Positions 43,348-51,075 of a DNA stretch of 64,000 nucleotides are shown here, in pieces. Where the stretch lies: the NCBI GenBank assembly GCA_963754125.1, contig CAVWEX010000002.1:124001-188000 (forward strand), in the 5' to 3' direction. The position numbers and the translations under genes are program-made. The notes below the pieces were generated by a model that saw only the letters and a list, made by a program, of their open reading frames with translations, had not been told where the DNA came from and searched no databases. This DNA comes from RPQJ01 sp963754125. GTDB lineage: Bacteria > Pseudomonadota > Gammaproteobacteria > Steroidobacterales > Steroidobacteraceae. The first letter of the stretch is position 1. Each line of letters begins with the position of its first letter.

Positions 43348-44460
43348 ATGAAGACACTGGAAGAACTGCGCGCGCGCCTCGACGTGCTCGACCGCCGGCT
43401 GCTCGAGCTCGTCGCCGAGCGGCAGTCGATCGGGGCGGAGATCGCGGCGGTGAAGAGATCCACCGGGCAGTCCACGCGCGACTTCCGCCGCGAGCGCGAG
43501 GTGCTGCTCAAGGCCCGGCGCGACGCCGCCGCCCTCGGGGTCTCGCCGGCGCTCGCCGAGTCGCTGCTGCACTCCCTGATCCGTGGCTCGCTCACTACCC
43601 AGGAGCAGGCGCGCGTGTCGGCGCAGGGCCGGGGCTCAGGGCGCAGCGCACTCGTCATCGGCGGGCGCGGCAAGATGGGGCGCTGGATGGCGGACTTCCT
43701 CGCCTCGCAGGGTTTCCGCATCGGGATCGCCGATCCGGCGGGCGAGGTGCCGGGCTACGAATGGCGTGCGGACTGGCGCGAGGGGGAGCTCGACGAGGAC
43801 TTCATCGTCGTTGCCACGCCGCTCAAGGTGGCCGGCGCGGTGCTCGAGGCGCTCGCCGCGCGTCGGCCGCGCGGCGTGGTGTTCGACGTGGGCTCGCTCA
43901 AGACGCCGCTCAGGTCCGGGCTCGCCGCGCTGCGCGCAGCCGGCGTGCGTGTCACCTCGGTGCACCCGATGTTCGGCCCGGACACCGAGCTGCTGTCCGG
44001 TCGGCATGTGATCTTCGTGGACCTGGGCGACGCCGCGGCGCTCGAGGAAGCCCGCGGGCTCTTCGGCTCGACTATGGCCGACCTCGTGGTCATGGGCCTC
44101 GACGAGCACGACCGCCTGATTGCCTACGTGCTCGGCCTGTCGCACGCCCTGAACATCGCGTTTTTCACCGCGCTGGCCGGTAGCGGCGAGGCGGCGCCGC
44201 GCCTCGCGCGCATGTCGAGCACCACCTTCGACGCGCAGCTCGACGTGGCCGCGCGGGTCGCCGGCGAGAACCCGGATCTCTACTACGAGATCCAGAGCCT
44301 CAACGCCTACGGCGAGGAGTCGCTGCGGGCGCTCGTCGAGGCCGTGGACCGGCTGCATCGCGCGGTGCGCGAGCACGACCCGCAGGCCTTCACCGTCATG
44401 ATGCGCGAGGGTCGCGATTACCTGCGGGTGCGGCAGGCGGCGCTGGAGCCCTCGGGCTGA
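43348..44460 (+). CDS. tyrA: Bifunctional chorismate mutase/prephenate dehydrogenase TyrA
   Basis: A 370-residue T-protein of tyrosine synthesis. Residues 1-90 form an AroQ chorismate mutase (LEELRARLDVLDRRLLELVAER, AEIAAVKRSTG). From about 100 the Rossmann domain begins with VIGGRGKMGRWMADFL, followed by VHPMFGPDTELLSG and DEHDRLIAYVLGLSHALNI of prephenate dehydrogenase. The enteric-style fusion is found in gammaproteobacteria such as E. coli; Pseudomonas uses a different arrangement. Confidence 0.95.
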   Translation: MKTLEELRARLDVLDRRLLELVAERQSIGAEIAAVKRSTGQSTRDFRREREVLLKARRDAAALGVSPALAESLLHSLIRGSLTTQEQARVSAQGRGSGRSALVIGGRGKMGRWMADFLASQGFRIGIADPAGEVPGYEWRADWREGELDEDFIVVATPLKVAGAVLEALAARRPRGVVFDVGSLKTPLRSGLAALRAAGVRVTSVHPMFGPDTELLSGRHVIFVDLGDAAALEEARGLFGSTMADLVVMGLDEHDRLIAYVLGLSHALNIAFFTALAGSGEAAPRLARMSSTTFDAQLDVAARVAGENPDLYYEIQSLNAYGEESLRALVEAVDRLHRAVREHDPQAFTVMMREGRDYLRVRQAALEPSG

Positions 44461-44473
44461 AACGTCGCCCGGG

Positions 44474-44515
44474 GTGACGTGGCGCAGCTGGACCCATATA
44501 ATGAGAATCATTCGC
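44474..44515 (+). promoter_or_regulatory. Promoter of fbpABC with Fur box on the -10
   Basis: GTGACG (44474-44479) is 17 bases from a perfect TATAAT (44497-44502). A 19-base Fur box (TATAATGAGAATCATTCGC, 44497-44515) overlaps the -10 and matches the GATAATGATAATCATTATC consensus at 15 of 19 positions. Iron-replete repression by Fur is strongly suggested. Confidence 0.85.
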
Positions 44516-44536
44516 ATTAAAAGAGTTCTCCACGCC

Positions 44537-45556
44537 ATGGCTCATAGCCTGTTGTCGCGAACGGTCGCCGTCCTGGCGATCGTGTCTGCTTCGTCCGCGG
44601 TCGTGCACGCCGCGCCTGCTGCTGAGACGTTGGTCGTCTACTCGGCGCGCAACGAGCAGCTGATCAAGCCCGTCTTCGACGCCTACACGCGAGAGACGGG
44701 CGTCGAGGTCCAATTCACGACCGGCGATGCGGCGGTGCTGATCGAGCGCCTCGCGGCCGAGGGGCGCAACAGCCCGGCCGACGTCCTCCTGACCGTCGAT
44801 GCCGGCGAGCTGTGGAACGCAGCCGAGCGCGGCCTGCTGCAACCGGTGAAGTCCGCGATCCTCGAGCGCAACGTGCCGGCGCACCTGCGTGACCCCGGCG
44901 GTCGCTGGTTCGGCCTGTCGATGCGTGCGCGGACCATCGCCTACAGCCAAAAGCGCGTGGATCCCGCCACGCTCAGCACCTACGAGGCCCTGGCGGCCCC
45001 GGCCTGGAAGGGGCGGCTGTGCCTGCGCACCTCGAAGAAGGTCTACAACCAGTCGCTGGTGGCGACCCTGATCGCCGCGCAGGGGGAGGCCACCACCGAG
45101 CGCATCGTGCGCGGCTGGGTCGCGAACCTCGCTACCGACGTCTTCGCCAACGACACCCAGCTGCTCGAGGCAATCGCCGCCGGTCAGTGCGACGTCGGCA
45201 TCGTGAACACGTATTACTACGGGCGTATCGTCAAGGAGCGGCCCGACTTCCCGGTCAAGCTGTTCTGGGCCAACCAGGGCGCCGGCGGTGTGCACGTGAA
45301 CATCTCAGGTGCGGGCATCGCCAAGCACTCGCGCCGCAGCGCCGCGGCCACGAGCTTCCTCGAGTGGCTGTCCGGCAGCTCGGCCCAGGCGCACTTCGCC
45401 GCCGTGAACATGGAATTCCCGGTGAATCCGGTCGCGACCGTGGACCCGCTCGTGAAATCCTGGGGCAGCTTCGAGCCGAGCCTGATCAACGTCGCGGAGG
45501 CGGGCCGCCTTCAGCCGGCCGCCGTGCGCCTGATGGACCGCGCCGGCTATCGCTGA
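44537..45556 (+). CDS. fbpA: Ferric iron ABC transporter substrate-binding protein
   Basis: A 339-residue periplasmic Fe(III)-binding protein. Signal peptide (LLSRTVAVLAIVSASSAVVHAAP), then LVVYSARNEQLIKPVFDAYTRETGVEV, and SPADVLLTVDAGELWNAAERGLLQ. The tyrosine-rich metal site is in NTYYYGRIV near residue 220. The FutA/FbpA family binds free ferric ion. Controlled by the Fur box just upstream. First gene of fbpABC. Confidence 0.93.
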   Translation: MAHSLLSRTVAVLAIVSASSAVVHAAPAAETLVVYSARNEQLIKPVFDAYTRETGVEVQFTTGDAAVLIERLAAEGRNSPADVLLTVDAGELWNAAERGLLQPVKSAILERNVPAHLRDPGGRWFGLSMRARTIAYSQKRVDPATLSTYEALAAPAWKGRLCLRTSKKVYNQSLVATLIAAQGEATTERIVRGWVANLATDVFANDTQLLEAIAAGQCDVGIVNTYYYGRIVKERPDFPVKLFWANQGAGGVHVNISGAGIAKHSRRSAAATSFLEWLSGSSAQAHFAAVNMEFPVNPVATVDPLVKSWGSFEPSLINVAEAGRLQPAAVRLMDRAGYR

Positions 45557-45559
45557 CGC

Positions 45560-47182
45560 ATGCCGCCGGTCGCGCGACGCCCGTGGGCGGTGGGGACGCT
45601 CATCGTCCTCGCCACTCCGGCGCTGCTGCCGCTGCTGTCGGCCGTTGCGGCCTGGGCTGCCCCGGCCGGCGAGGTCTGGGCCCACCAGCTGCAGTACGTC
45701 CTGCCGCGCGTTGCGGGTAACACGGCCCTCCTGTTGCTGATCGTGGGGGCTGCCACCGGGATTCTCGGCACGACGCTCGCCTGGCTGGTCGCGGGACACG
45801 AGTTTCCAGGACGATCGATGTTCGCGTGGGCGCTGCTGCTGCCGCTCGCGGTGCCGGGCTACGTGCTCGCGGTCGTCTTCGCGGGCGCGCTCGACTACGC
45901 CGGCCCGCTGCAGGGCTGGCTGCGCTCGGCCGTCCACCCGGAACTGCGCCTGCCGCCGATCCGGTCGCTCGGCGGCGCGGCGCTGGTGCTGACGCTGTGC
46001 CTGTATCCCTACGTCTACATGCTGGCCCGGGTCGCGTTCGAGTCGGCGGGCAGCCGGTCGATGGAGGTCGCCCAGTCGCTCGGACTGGATCGTGGTGCCG
46101 CCTTCCGCCGCGTGTTGCTGCCGCTCGCCCGGCCCGCGGTGGCCGCCGGCGTCGCGCTGGTGTGCATGGAGACGCTGGCCGACTTCGGGGTCGTGGCGGC
46201 GCTGAACGTCGACACCTTCACCACCGCGATCTATCGCGCCTGGTACGGGATGTTCTCGCTCAGCGCGGCACTGCAGATGGCAGGACTGCTCGGCCTGCTG
46301 GCGGTCACCGGCGTGTGGCTGGAGCGGCGCCTGCGCGGGCGCCGCAGGTATGCCGGGGCGCGTCCCGCAGGCGCGCTGCCGCGGCAGCGGCTGCGCGGAC
46401 TGCCGGCACTGGCCGCCACCACGCTGGCCGCGACGGTGCTCGGGGTCGCGTTCGTGCTGCCGATGATTCAGTTGCTCGCCTGGGCACTGCGGCACGCAGC
46501 GACGGATCTGGACGCCCGCTACTGGGCCTTCGCCGGGCGCAGCGTGGCGATCGCCGCGTCCGGGTCGCTGGTCGTGGTCGCCGCGGCCGTGGCGCACGGC
46601 TACGCGATGCGGGGCGAGCTCCGCCCCTGGGCGAGCGCGCTCGGCCGCGTCGCGACCGCGGGCTACGCGATCCCGGGCACGGTGCTCGCGGTGGGCCTGT
46701 TCGCACCGGTGAGCGCAGTCAACGACTGGCTGCAGCGCGTGCTCGATGCCACCCTGGGTGCGGCGTCGCCGCAGCTCTTCCTGCAGGGTACGCTGCTCAC
46801 CATGTTCGTGGCCTACCTCGCGCGGTTCCTCGCCGTCGGCACCGGCCCGGTCGAGAGCGGGCTCGAGCGGATCCATCGCAATCTCGACGAGGCGGCGGCT
46901 CTGCTCGGGTCGCGCGGGCTTGCAAGGCTGCGCCGCGTTCACCTGCCGCTGCTGCGCGGCAGCCTGCTGGCCGCCGCGGTGCTGGTGTTCGTGGACCTGA
47001 TGAAAGAGTTGCCGATCACCCTCATGACGCGCCCGTTCGGCTTCGAGACGCTGGCGGTGCGGGTCTTCGAGATGGCAGCCGAGGGCGAGTGGGAGCGTGC
47101 GGCGCTGCCGTCGGCCCTGATCGTCGCCGTGGGCGTCTTGCCAGTGGTCCTGCTCGCGAAGCGCGTGACCCATGTGGCTTGA
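45560..47182 (+). CDS. fbpB: Ferric iron ABC transporter permease
   Basis: A 540-residue fused permease with two homologous halves and about twelve membrane helices. Each half has an EAA-type loop contacting the ATPase: SRSMEVAQSLGLDRGAAFRRVLLPLARPA in the first, and LDEAAALLGSRGLARLRRVHLPLLRG in the second. It starts 3 bases after the fbpA stop and overlaps fbpC by 11 bases. Two-domain FbpB permeases are typical for ferric importers. Confidence 0.93.
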   Translation: MPPVARRPWAVGTLIVLATPALLPLLSAVAAWAAPAGEVWAHQLQYVLPRVAGNTALLLLIVGAATGILGTTLAWLVAGHEFPGRSMFAWALLLPLAVPGYVLAVVFAGALDYAGPLQGWLRSAVHPELRLPPIRSLGGAALVLTLCLYPYVYMLARVAFESAGSRSMEVAQSLGLDRGAAFRRVLLPLARPAVAAGVALVCMETLADFGVVAALNVDTFTTAIYRAWYGMFSLSAALQMAGLLGLLAVTGVWLERRLRGRRRYAGARPAGALPRQRLRGLPALAATTLAATVLGVAFVLPMIQLLAWALRHAATDLDARYWAFAGRSVAIAASGSLVVVAAAVAHGYAMRGELRPWASALGRVATAGYAIPGTVLAVGLFAPVSAVNDWLQRVLDATLGAASPQLFLQGTLLTMFVAYLARFLAVGTGPVESGLERIHRNLDEAAALLGSRGLARLRRVHLPLLRGSLLAAAVLVFVDLMKELPITLMTRPFGFETLAVRVFEMAAEGEWERAALPSALIVAVGVLPVVLLAKRVTHVA

Positions 47183-48272
47183 GTTGCGCGACGCCGTGCG
47201 GCGCTTCGGCGACCGCGGTGCCCTCGACGGCGTGAGTTTCGCGCTCGAGGAGGGGCAGATTGGCTGCCTGCTGGGCCCGAGTGGTTGCGGCAAGACGACG
47301 GCACTGCGCTGCATCGCCGGGTTCGAGACGCTCGACGCCGGCCAGGTGCTGTCGCGCGGCCGGGTGCTCGCCGGCCCGGGCGTGCACGTCCCGCCGCACG
47401 AGCGCGGCATCGGGCTCGTATTCCAGGACCACGCGCTGTTTCCGCACCTCACCGCAAGAGGTAACGTGGAGTTCGGCCTGCAGCGACTCGCGCGTGGCGA
47501 GCGTCGCAACCGGGCCGGCGAACTGCTCGAGCTCGTGGGTCTCGCCGACTGCATGGACGCGTATCCCGCCGAACTGTCCGGCGGGCAGCAGCAGCGGGTG
47601 GCGCTTGCCCGGGCGCTCGCGCCGCGTCCGTCCACGGTGCTGCTCGACGAGCCGTTCGCGAGTCTCGACGTCGCACTGCGCGAGCGGCTGGTGGGCGAGC
47701 TGCGCGCGCTGCTCAAGTCGCTCGGGGCCACCGCGCTCGTGGTGACGCACGATCAGCAGGACGCCTTCGCGCTCGCCGACCGCGTCGGCCTGCTGCGGGC
47801 CGGTCGCCTCGAGCAGTGGGGCACGCCCTACGACCTGTACCACCGGCCGCTCACGCGATTCGCAGCGGAGTTCGTCGGGCAGGCCTCGTTCCTGCCGGCA
47901 TGTTGCCAGGGCAGCGGCCTGCTGCAGACCGAGCTCGGCCCCCTGCGCGAGGGCCACGAATCGACTGCCTGCGGCGGCGCCGTGGACGTGCTGCTGCGCC
48001 CGGACGACGTCGTGCACGATGACGACGCACCGCTGCGCGCGCGCATCGTCGAGCGCGTGTTCCGCGGGGCCGAATTCCTCTACACGCTCGAGCTGCCGAG
48101 CGGACGGCGCGTCCTGTCCCTTGTGCCGAGCCACCACGACCATCGCATCGGCGAGCCCATCGGCGTGCGCCTCGCGACCGACCACGTCGTGACGTTTCCG
48201 CCGCTCGGGCCGGTCACGGCCGCTGCCGGTACATCAGCGCCAGGAACAGCGGCACCCCCACCAGGGCGGTGA
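47172..48272 (+). CDS. fbpC: Ferric iron ABC transporter ATPase
   Basis: A 366-residue ATPase. Walker A LLGPSGCGKTT, Q-loop LVFQDHALFPHLT, signature LSGGQQQRVALARALAP, Walker B TVLLDEPFASLD and switch His in VVTHDQQDAFAL. The C-terminal TOBE-type domain (about 240-350) has VDVLLRPDDV. The last roughly 20 residues (GTSAPGTAAPPPGR) overlap the 3' end of btuC on the opposite strand by 59 bases. Confidence 0.93.
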   Translation: MWLELRDAVRRFGDRGALDGVSFALEEGQIGCLLGPSGCGKTTALRCIAGFETLDAGQVLSRGRVLAGPGVHVPPHERGIGLVFQDHALFPHLTARGNVEFGLQRLARGERRNRAGELLELVGLADCMDAYPAELSGGQQQRVALARALAPRPSTVLLDEPFASLDVALRERLVGELRALLKSLGATALVVTHDQQDAFALADRVGLLRAGRLEQWGTPYDLYHRPLTRFAAEFVGQASFLPACCQGSGLLQTELGPLREGHESTACGGAVDVLLRPDDVVHDDDAPLRARIVERVFRGAEFLYTLELPSGRRVLSLVPSHHDHRIGEPIGVRLATDHVVTFPPLGPVTAAAGTSAPGTAAPPPGR

Positions 48273-49194
48273 GGGCCCCGACCGGAAGCTGGCGCGGCGC
48301 GATCAGCACGCGCGCCGCGAGGTCCGCCGCCATCAGCAGCACGCCGCCGAGCAGCGCGGAGGCAGGCAGCACGACGCGATTGTCGCTGCCGAGCGCAAGC
48401 CGCACGACGTGCGGCGTCACGAGTCCCACGAAGCCGATGCTGCCGGCCGCGCTCACCGCCGAGCCCGTCAACGCCGAACTGACGACGAACAGCAGGATCT
48501 GCAGCCGGCGCACGTCCATGCCGACGCTCGCGGCCTGCAGCTCGCCGCGGGCCAGCACGTTGAGCTGGCGCCCGAGCACCACGCCGGCGGCCGCGCCGGC
48601 CGCAAGCAGCGTCATCAGCCACGGCCAGCGGTCGCTGCGCGAGAGGTCGCCGAGCAGCCAGAACACCATGCCCCGCAACCGCGTCTCGTCGCCGAGCGCG
48701 AGCAGCAGGCTCACCAAGGAGCCGGCGCCGGCCGCCACGACCACGCCGGTGAGCAGCAGACGGGTGGGCGTCCAGCCGCCCGGGCCCTGGGCGAGTGCAT
48801 AGACGAGCAGGCAGGCTGCCAGCGCGCCGAGCGCCGCGAGCCCGTCTACTCCGGCCGCCGGCAGACCGAGCATGATCGCCACCAGTGCCGCGACCGACGC
48901 CCCGCCCGACACCCCGAGTACGTAGGGGTCGGCGAGTGGATTTCGCAGCAGGACCTGCAGGATGGCCCCGGACAGCGCCAGCAATCCCCCGACCGCGAAG
49001 GCGGACAGCGCCCGCGGCAGGCGCAGTTGGTGCACGACGTCCCGGGCCAGTGTCGGCGCATCCGACCAAAACGCCCCGGCGACGTCGCCGAGGGACAGCG
49101 GCACGCTGCCCGACGACAGCGACAGCCCAAGCAGGACGATGGCGGCCGCGACGAGCAGGAGGAGGGCGACGGAAAGTGGCAGGCGGCGGTGCAT
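48214..49194 (-). CDS. btuC: Cobalamin/iron-chelate ABC transporter permease (BtuC-like, FecCD family)
   Basis: A 326-residue permease with about ten helices. Family marks: QLRLPRALSAFAVGGLLALSGAILQ, NPLADPYVLGVSGGASVAAL, LLLTGVVVAAGAGSLVSL, AAGSIGFVGLVTPHVVRLALGSDNR and PRQLPVGALTALVGVPLFLALM. These match BtuC/FecCD. It lacks an adjacent ATPase or binding protein; BtuD and BtuF are within 13 kb. I assign cobalamin because of those and the riboswitch, but siderophore use remains possible. Confidence 0.82.
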   Translation of the reverse strand: MHRRLPLSVALLLLVAAAIVLLGLSLSSGSVPLSLGDVAGAFWSDAPTLARDVVHQLRLPRALSAFAVGGLLALSGAILQVLLRNPLADPYVLGVSGGASVAALVAIMLGLPAAGVDGLAALGALAACLLVYALAQGPGGWTPTRLLLTGVVVAAGAGSLVSLLLALGDETRLRGMVFWLLGDLSRSDRWPWLMTLLAAGAAAGVVLGRQLNVLARGELQAASVGMDVRRLQILLFVVSSALTGSAVSAAGSIGFVGLVTPHVVRLALGSDNRVVLPASALLGGVLLMAADLAARVLIAPRQLPVGALTALVGVPLFLALMYRQRP

Positions 49195-49322
49195 TTTCGG
49201 TTCCGGGCGGGTCGAAGCCTAAGGTGCGCCAGACGCCGGCCACAAGGCACGCTGCCGCGCGGCGCCTTGGACCCGGCGGCTGCGATGTGAAAAAATCAAG
49301 CCACGCCAGAGCTTACGGGATC

Positions 49323-49916
49323 ATGAACGACTGGATCGACGCCCACGGATTTCGTGCCAATGTCGGGATCGTACTGATCCGCGACGCCGGCGACGTCTTC
49401 CTCGGCGGGCGCAGCGACGGGCGTGGTTGGCAATTTCCCCAGGGCGGCGTGCAGCCGGACGAGTCCGCGGAGCAGGCCCTGTTCCGCGAACTGCGGGAGG
49501 AGGTGGGCCTCGGGCCCGACGACGTCGAGGTACTCGCCGCAACGCGCAACTGGCTGCGCTACCGCCTGCCGCGTCGCTACGTCCGACGGCGCTCGAAGCC
49601 CCTGTGCATCGGCCAGAAGCAGCGCTGGTTCCTGCTGCGCATGCTCGGCGGCGACGAGCGGCTGCGATTCGACGTCACCGGGCAACCCGAATTCGACAGC
49701 GGCCGCTGGGTCGACTACTGGTCGCCCGTGCGTGAGGTGATCTACTTCAAGCGCTCGGTGTACGCGCGGGCCCTGGAGGAACTGGGGCAGCAGGCATTCC
49801 CCGACGGTCCGCCGCCGCGTCCGGACTGGTGGTCCGAGGCCGTGCTGCGCCCGCCCGCGCCTCTGCGCCGTCGGCCGGCGGCGGCACCCGCCTCGGTCGC
49901 AGCGGCGGACGAGTAA
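49323..49916 (+). CDS. rppH: RNA pyrophosphohydrolase RppH
   Basis: A 197-residue Nudix enzyme that removes pyrophosphate from mRNA 5' ends and so initiates decay. FRANVGIVLIRDAGDVFLGGRS at the start and the Nudix box GGVQPDESAEQALFRELREE-VGL (all key residues) are intact, followed by TRNWLRYRLPRRYVRR and KQRWFLLRML. The tail (about 175-197) is Ala/Arg/Pro-rich. Its stop overlaps the next start as TAATG. Confidence 0.95.
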   Translation: MNDWIDAHGFRANVGIVLIRDAGDVFLGGRSDGRGWQFPQGGVQPDESAEQALFRELREEVGLGPDDVEVLAATRNWLRYRLPRRYVRRRSKPLCIGQKQRWFLLRMLGGDERLRFDVTGQPEFDSGRWVDYWSPVREVIYFKRSVYARALEELGQQAFPDGPPPRPDWWSEAVLRPPAPLRRRPAAAPASVAAADE

Positions 49917-50641
49917 TGGGCTCGCCCGGGGACCATCAACCGGACCGGCTCACCCGGGTCCGCTGGCTCGGACTGGCCGCCGCGGCGGCCGTCTCCGTAC
50001 TTGCCGCGGGCTACGCGTACCACCGTGGCCGCGTATCGGCCGGGCTCGACGTCGCCGAGGTCGCCATCGAGCGCCGCGAACTGGCAGGCAAGGCATCGCG
50101 GCTCGAGGAGGAAAACGCCGGGTTGAGGGCGAAAGTGGCCGAGCTCGAGATGGCGCGTCGGCTCGACCGCGAGGCCTACGGCCAGGTCGAGCGCACGCTC
50201 GGCGAGCTGCAGTCGCAGATGTCCCGGCAGGGGGACGACCTCGCGTTCTACCGCAGCATCGTTTCCCCGGAGGACGGCGTCCAGGGCCTGCGCATCCAGC
50301 GCTTCGAGATCCAGCCCGGGGGTGGTGCGCGCGAGTTCGTGGTCCGGCTTACGCTGATCCAGGCGATGCGTCACGAGAGCGTGGCGGCCGGCCTCGCCCA
50401 GGTGGTCCTGCACGGCATGCAGGGCGACAAGCCGACTCGGCACACGCTGGGCGCGTTGATCGGCCGGCCACGTGCCCAGCTGCCATTCTCGTTCCGGTAC
50501 TTCCAGACGGTCGAGCAGGCATTCACGCTGCCGGAGGGATTCGAGGCGTTCGAGGCCGAGGTGCAGGTCCGCTCCAGCAAGCTGCGCTTCCCGCTGCAGC
50601 AGTCGTTCGCGTGGAAGGTCGGCGCCCAGTCGGCACTTTGA
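49916..50641 (+). CDS. DUF6776-like membrane-anchored coiled-coil protein
   Basis: A 241-residue protein. One N-terminal helix (WLGLAAAAAVSVLAAGYAYH) anchors it. Then a coiled coil of roughly 60 residues (RLEEENAGLRAKVAELEMARR and onward) leads to a beta-rich C-terminal domain (SIVSPEDGVQGLRIQRFEIQPGGG, FVVRLTLIQAMRHE, FSFRYFQTVEQAFTLPEGFEA). I recall this pattern as DUF6776 of gammaproteobacteria. Start overlaps rppH by one base. Role unknown, possibly envelope. Confidence 0.75.
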   Translation: MGSPGDHQPDRLTRVRWLGLAAAAAVSVLAAGYAYHRGRVSAGLDVAEVAIERRELAGKASRLEEENAGLRAKVAELEMARRLDREAYGQVERTLGELQSQMSRQGDDLAFYRSIVSPEDGVQGLRIQRFEIQPGGGAREFVVRLTLIQAMRHESVAAGLAQVVLHGMQGDKPTRHTLGALIGRPRAQLPFSFRYFQTVEQAFTLPEGFEAFEAEVQVRSSKLRFPLQQSFAWKVGAQSAL

Positions 50642-50703
50642 CCGTCTCCTGCGGGTGTTACCATTGACCCCCCTGCAAGTTCGACCGGCTGGAGCACGGA
50701 CCC

Positions 50704-51069
50704 ATGACAGATTTCGCTGAAGCCGTTGGGGCGACCGACGCGACGGCCCTCGTGTTCACCGATACGGCGGCGCTCAAGGTGGGCGAACTGATCCGCGAGG
50801 AAGGCAACCCGAACCTGAAGCTTCGCGTGTTCGTTTCCGGCGGCGGCTGTTCCGGCTTCCAGTACGGCTTTACCTTCGACGAGAACGAGGAAGAAGGTGA
50901 CACCTGCGTCGAGACCCGCGGCGTCAAGCTGCTGGTGGACCCGATGAGTTTCCAGTACCTGGCCGGCGCGGAGATCGACTACAAGGAAGACCTCGAGGGC
51001 GCGCAGTTCGTCATCCGCAACCCAAACGCGACGACCACCTGCGGCTGCGGTTCCTCGTTCTCGGCCTGA
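50704..51069 (+). CDS. erpA: Iron-sulfur cluster insertion protein ErpA
   Basis: A 121-residue A-type carrier. Cysteine ligands: GGGCSGFQYGF (first) and TTCGCGSSFSA at the end (two more), the full A-type trio. KVGELIREEGNPNLKLRVFVSGGG is the family core. It delivers Fe-S clusters to apoproteins such as isoprenoid enzymes. Sits between DUF6776 and ppx. Confidence 0.94.
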   Translation: MTDFAEAVGATDATALVFTDTAALKVGELIREEGNPNLKLRVFVSGGGCSGFQYGFTFDENEEEGDTCVETRGVKLLVDPMSFQYLAGAEIDYKEDLEGAQFVIRNPNATTTCGCGSSFSA

Positions 51070-51075
51070 CGCCGT

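Noticed and set aside
45305..47731. 808-residue minus-strand open frame opposite fbpABC
   Set aside because: Antisense to a Fur-controlled transporter; repetitive Arg/Gln/His composition only.
49195..49322. Search for a B12 riboswitch upstream of btuC
   Set aside because: The 128 bases between btuC and rppH lack the aptamer blocks seen before btuB.
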